The notes under the pieces: model-generated | The model's database searches: none | What the model was told of the DNA's origin: nothing | The model's input: only the letters and a program-made list of their open reading frames with translations | Assembly: GCA_903831545.1 (NCBI GenBank) | Contig: CAIKYI010000147.1 | Span: forward strand, 1 to 5,397 | Length of the DNA stretch: 5,397 bases | Source: an uncultured Methylobacter sp. | GTDB lineage: Bacteria; Pseudomonadota; Gammaproteobacteria; Methylococcales; Methylomonadaceae | Reading direction: 5' to 3' | Program-made: the position numbers and the translations under genes | Part shown: positions 4,816-5,397 of the stretch, in pieces | Numbering within the stretch: position 1 is the first letter of the stretch | Layout of the letters: each line of letters opens with the position of its first letter

Positions 4816-5397
4816 ATGTTTAAGAATATTTCATTACGTTTTGTGCCAGGTGTATTGTTACTGGCCGTTTTTCAAAACAGTTTAGCGGCAACTACATTGG
4901 TTGCCGTTGCAGCCAATTTTAGTAAACCGATGACTGAAATTGCTGCCGAATTTGAAAAAGCCACAGGTCACACGGCTAAATTATCGTTCGGCTCATCCGG
5001 CAAATTCGTCTCGCAACTGGAAAATGGCGCGCCCTTTGAAGTCTTGCTCTCTGCCGACGAATCCGGCCCCGTTAAATTGGAACAGGACGGTTTTGCGGTT
5101 ACAAACAGTCATTTTACTTATGCCCTGGGTAAGCTGGTGCTATGGTCCGCAAAACCGGGCTATGTCGATGAGCAGGGAAGCATTCTGACTACCGGCGGCT
5201 TTAAGCATCTTGCCCTGGCCGACCCCAAACTTGCGCCTTACGGTGCAGCGGCTGTAGAGATCTTAAACGGCCTGAAATTAAAGGAAAAACTGCAACCTTT
5301 TATCGTGCAGGGTGAAAACATCGCACAAACCTATCAATTCATCAGTACCGGCAACGCGGAACTGGGTTTTGTGGCCTTATCGCAAGTCATTGAAAAC
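4816..5397 (+). CDS. modA: ModA, periplasmic molybdate-binding protein (3' end beyond window)
   Basis: The first 194 residues are present; the family is usually about 250, so roughly 55 are missing at the window edge. A signal peptide runs from MFKNISLRF through a hydrophobic core to SLA (22-24), with cleavage before ATTLVAVAANF. ModA hallmarks are VAVAANFSKPM (29-39), FGSSGKFVSQLENGAPFEV (58-76), LLSADES (77-83), YALGKLVLWS (102-111), ADPKLAPYGAAA (135-146) and FISTGNAELGFVALSQV (175-191). The AANF and APYG motifs place it with the Azotobacter ModA2-like group, in which an asparagine, a serine and a tyrosine bind the oxyanion; N34, S60 or S61, and Y142 are the candidates here. The protein captures molybdate (and probably tungstate) in the periplasm and delivers it to ModBC, expected just downstream but not visible. 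It is the second gene of the porin operon. Confidence 0.96.
   Translation, partial: MFKNISLRFVPGVLLLAVFQNSLAATTLVAVAANFSKPMTEIAAEFEKATGHTAKLSFGSSGKFVSQLENGAPFEVLLSADESGPVKLEQDGFAVTNSHFTYALGKLVLWSAKPGYVDEQGSILTTGGFKHLALADPKLAPYGAAAVEILNGLKLKEKLQPFIVQGENIAQTYQFISTGNAELGFVALSQVIEN

Noticed and set aside
4940..5188. 82-codon plus-strand open frame
   Set aside because: It lies inside modA in another frame; the modA frame has clear family motifs throughout.

Overview
The window holds a molybdate-uptake locus from a Gram-negative bacterium. The outer-membrane porin with signal peptide, the DUF1289 protein and the ModE/ModA types all fit a gammaproteobacterium with moderate GC. A methanotroph-like (Methylococcales) origin is my guess from general familiarity with such protein sequences; nothing here proves it.

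Positions 1-1176 are AT-rich and gene-poor. I see only short open frames, a likely frameshifted coding relic (803-1098), a perfect 16-bp palindrome (547-562) and small hairpins. This stretch looks like decayed accessory DNA. No transposase, tRNA, rRNA or CRISPR array is recognisable.

Positions 1177-2846 carry three minus-strand genes. In order of transcription they are modE (molybdate-responsive regulator, ending at 1980), a small four-cysteine DUF1289 protein (1658-1855) and an SRPBCC-fold ligand-binding protein of the COG4276 type (1177-1641). The last two are 16 nt apart and look co-transcribed. modE is 124 nt upstream of them and may or may not share a transcript.

Positions 2847-3169 form the divergent control region. 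The best candidate ModE operator (3036-3059) has the 9-6-9 layout of the proteobacterial ModE consensus and overlaps the -35 box of a candidate promoter facing the plus-strand genes. A leader of about 95 nt follows.

Positions 3170-5397 encode a 535-residue alginate-export-family outer-membrane porin and then, 38 nt later, the periplasmic molybdate-binding protein ModA, which runs off the window end. The simplest model is that ModE represses a porin-modA(-modBC) operon when molybdate is plentiful. When molybdate is scarce, the porin would admit the oxyanion through the outer membrane and ModA would hand it to an ABC permease encoded beyond the window. The porin's link to molybdate is inferred from its position and the operator, not from its family.
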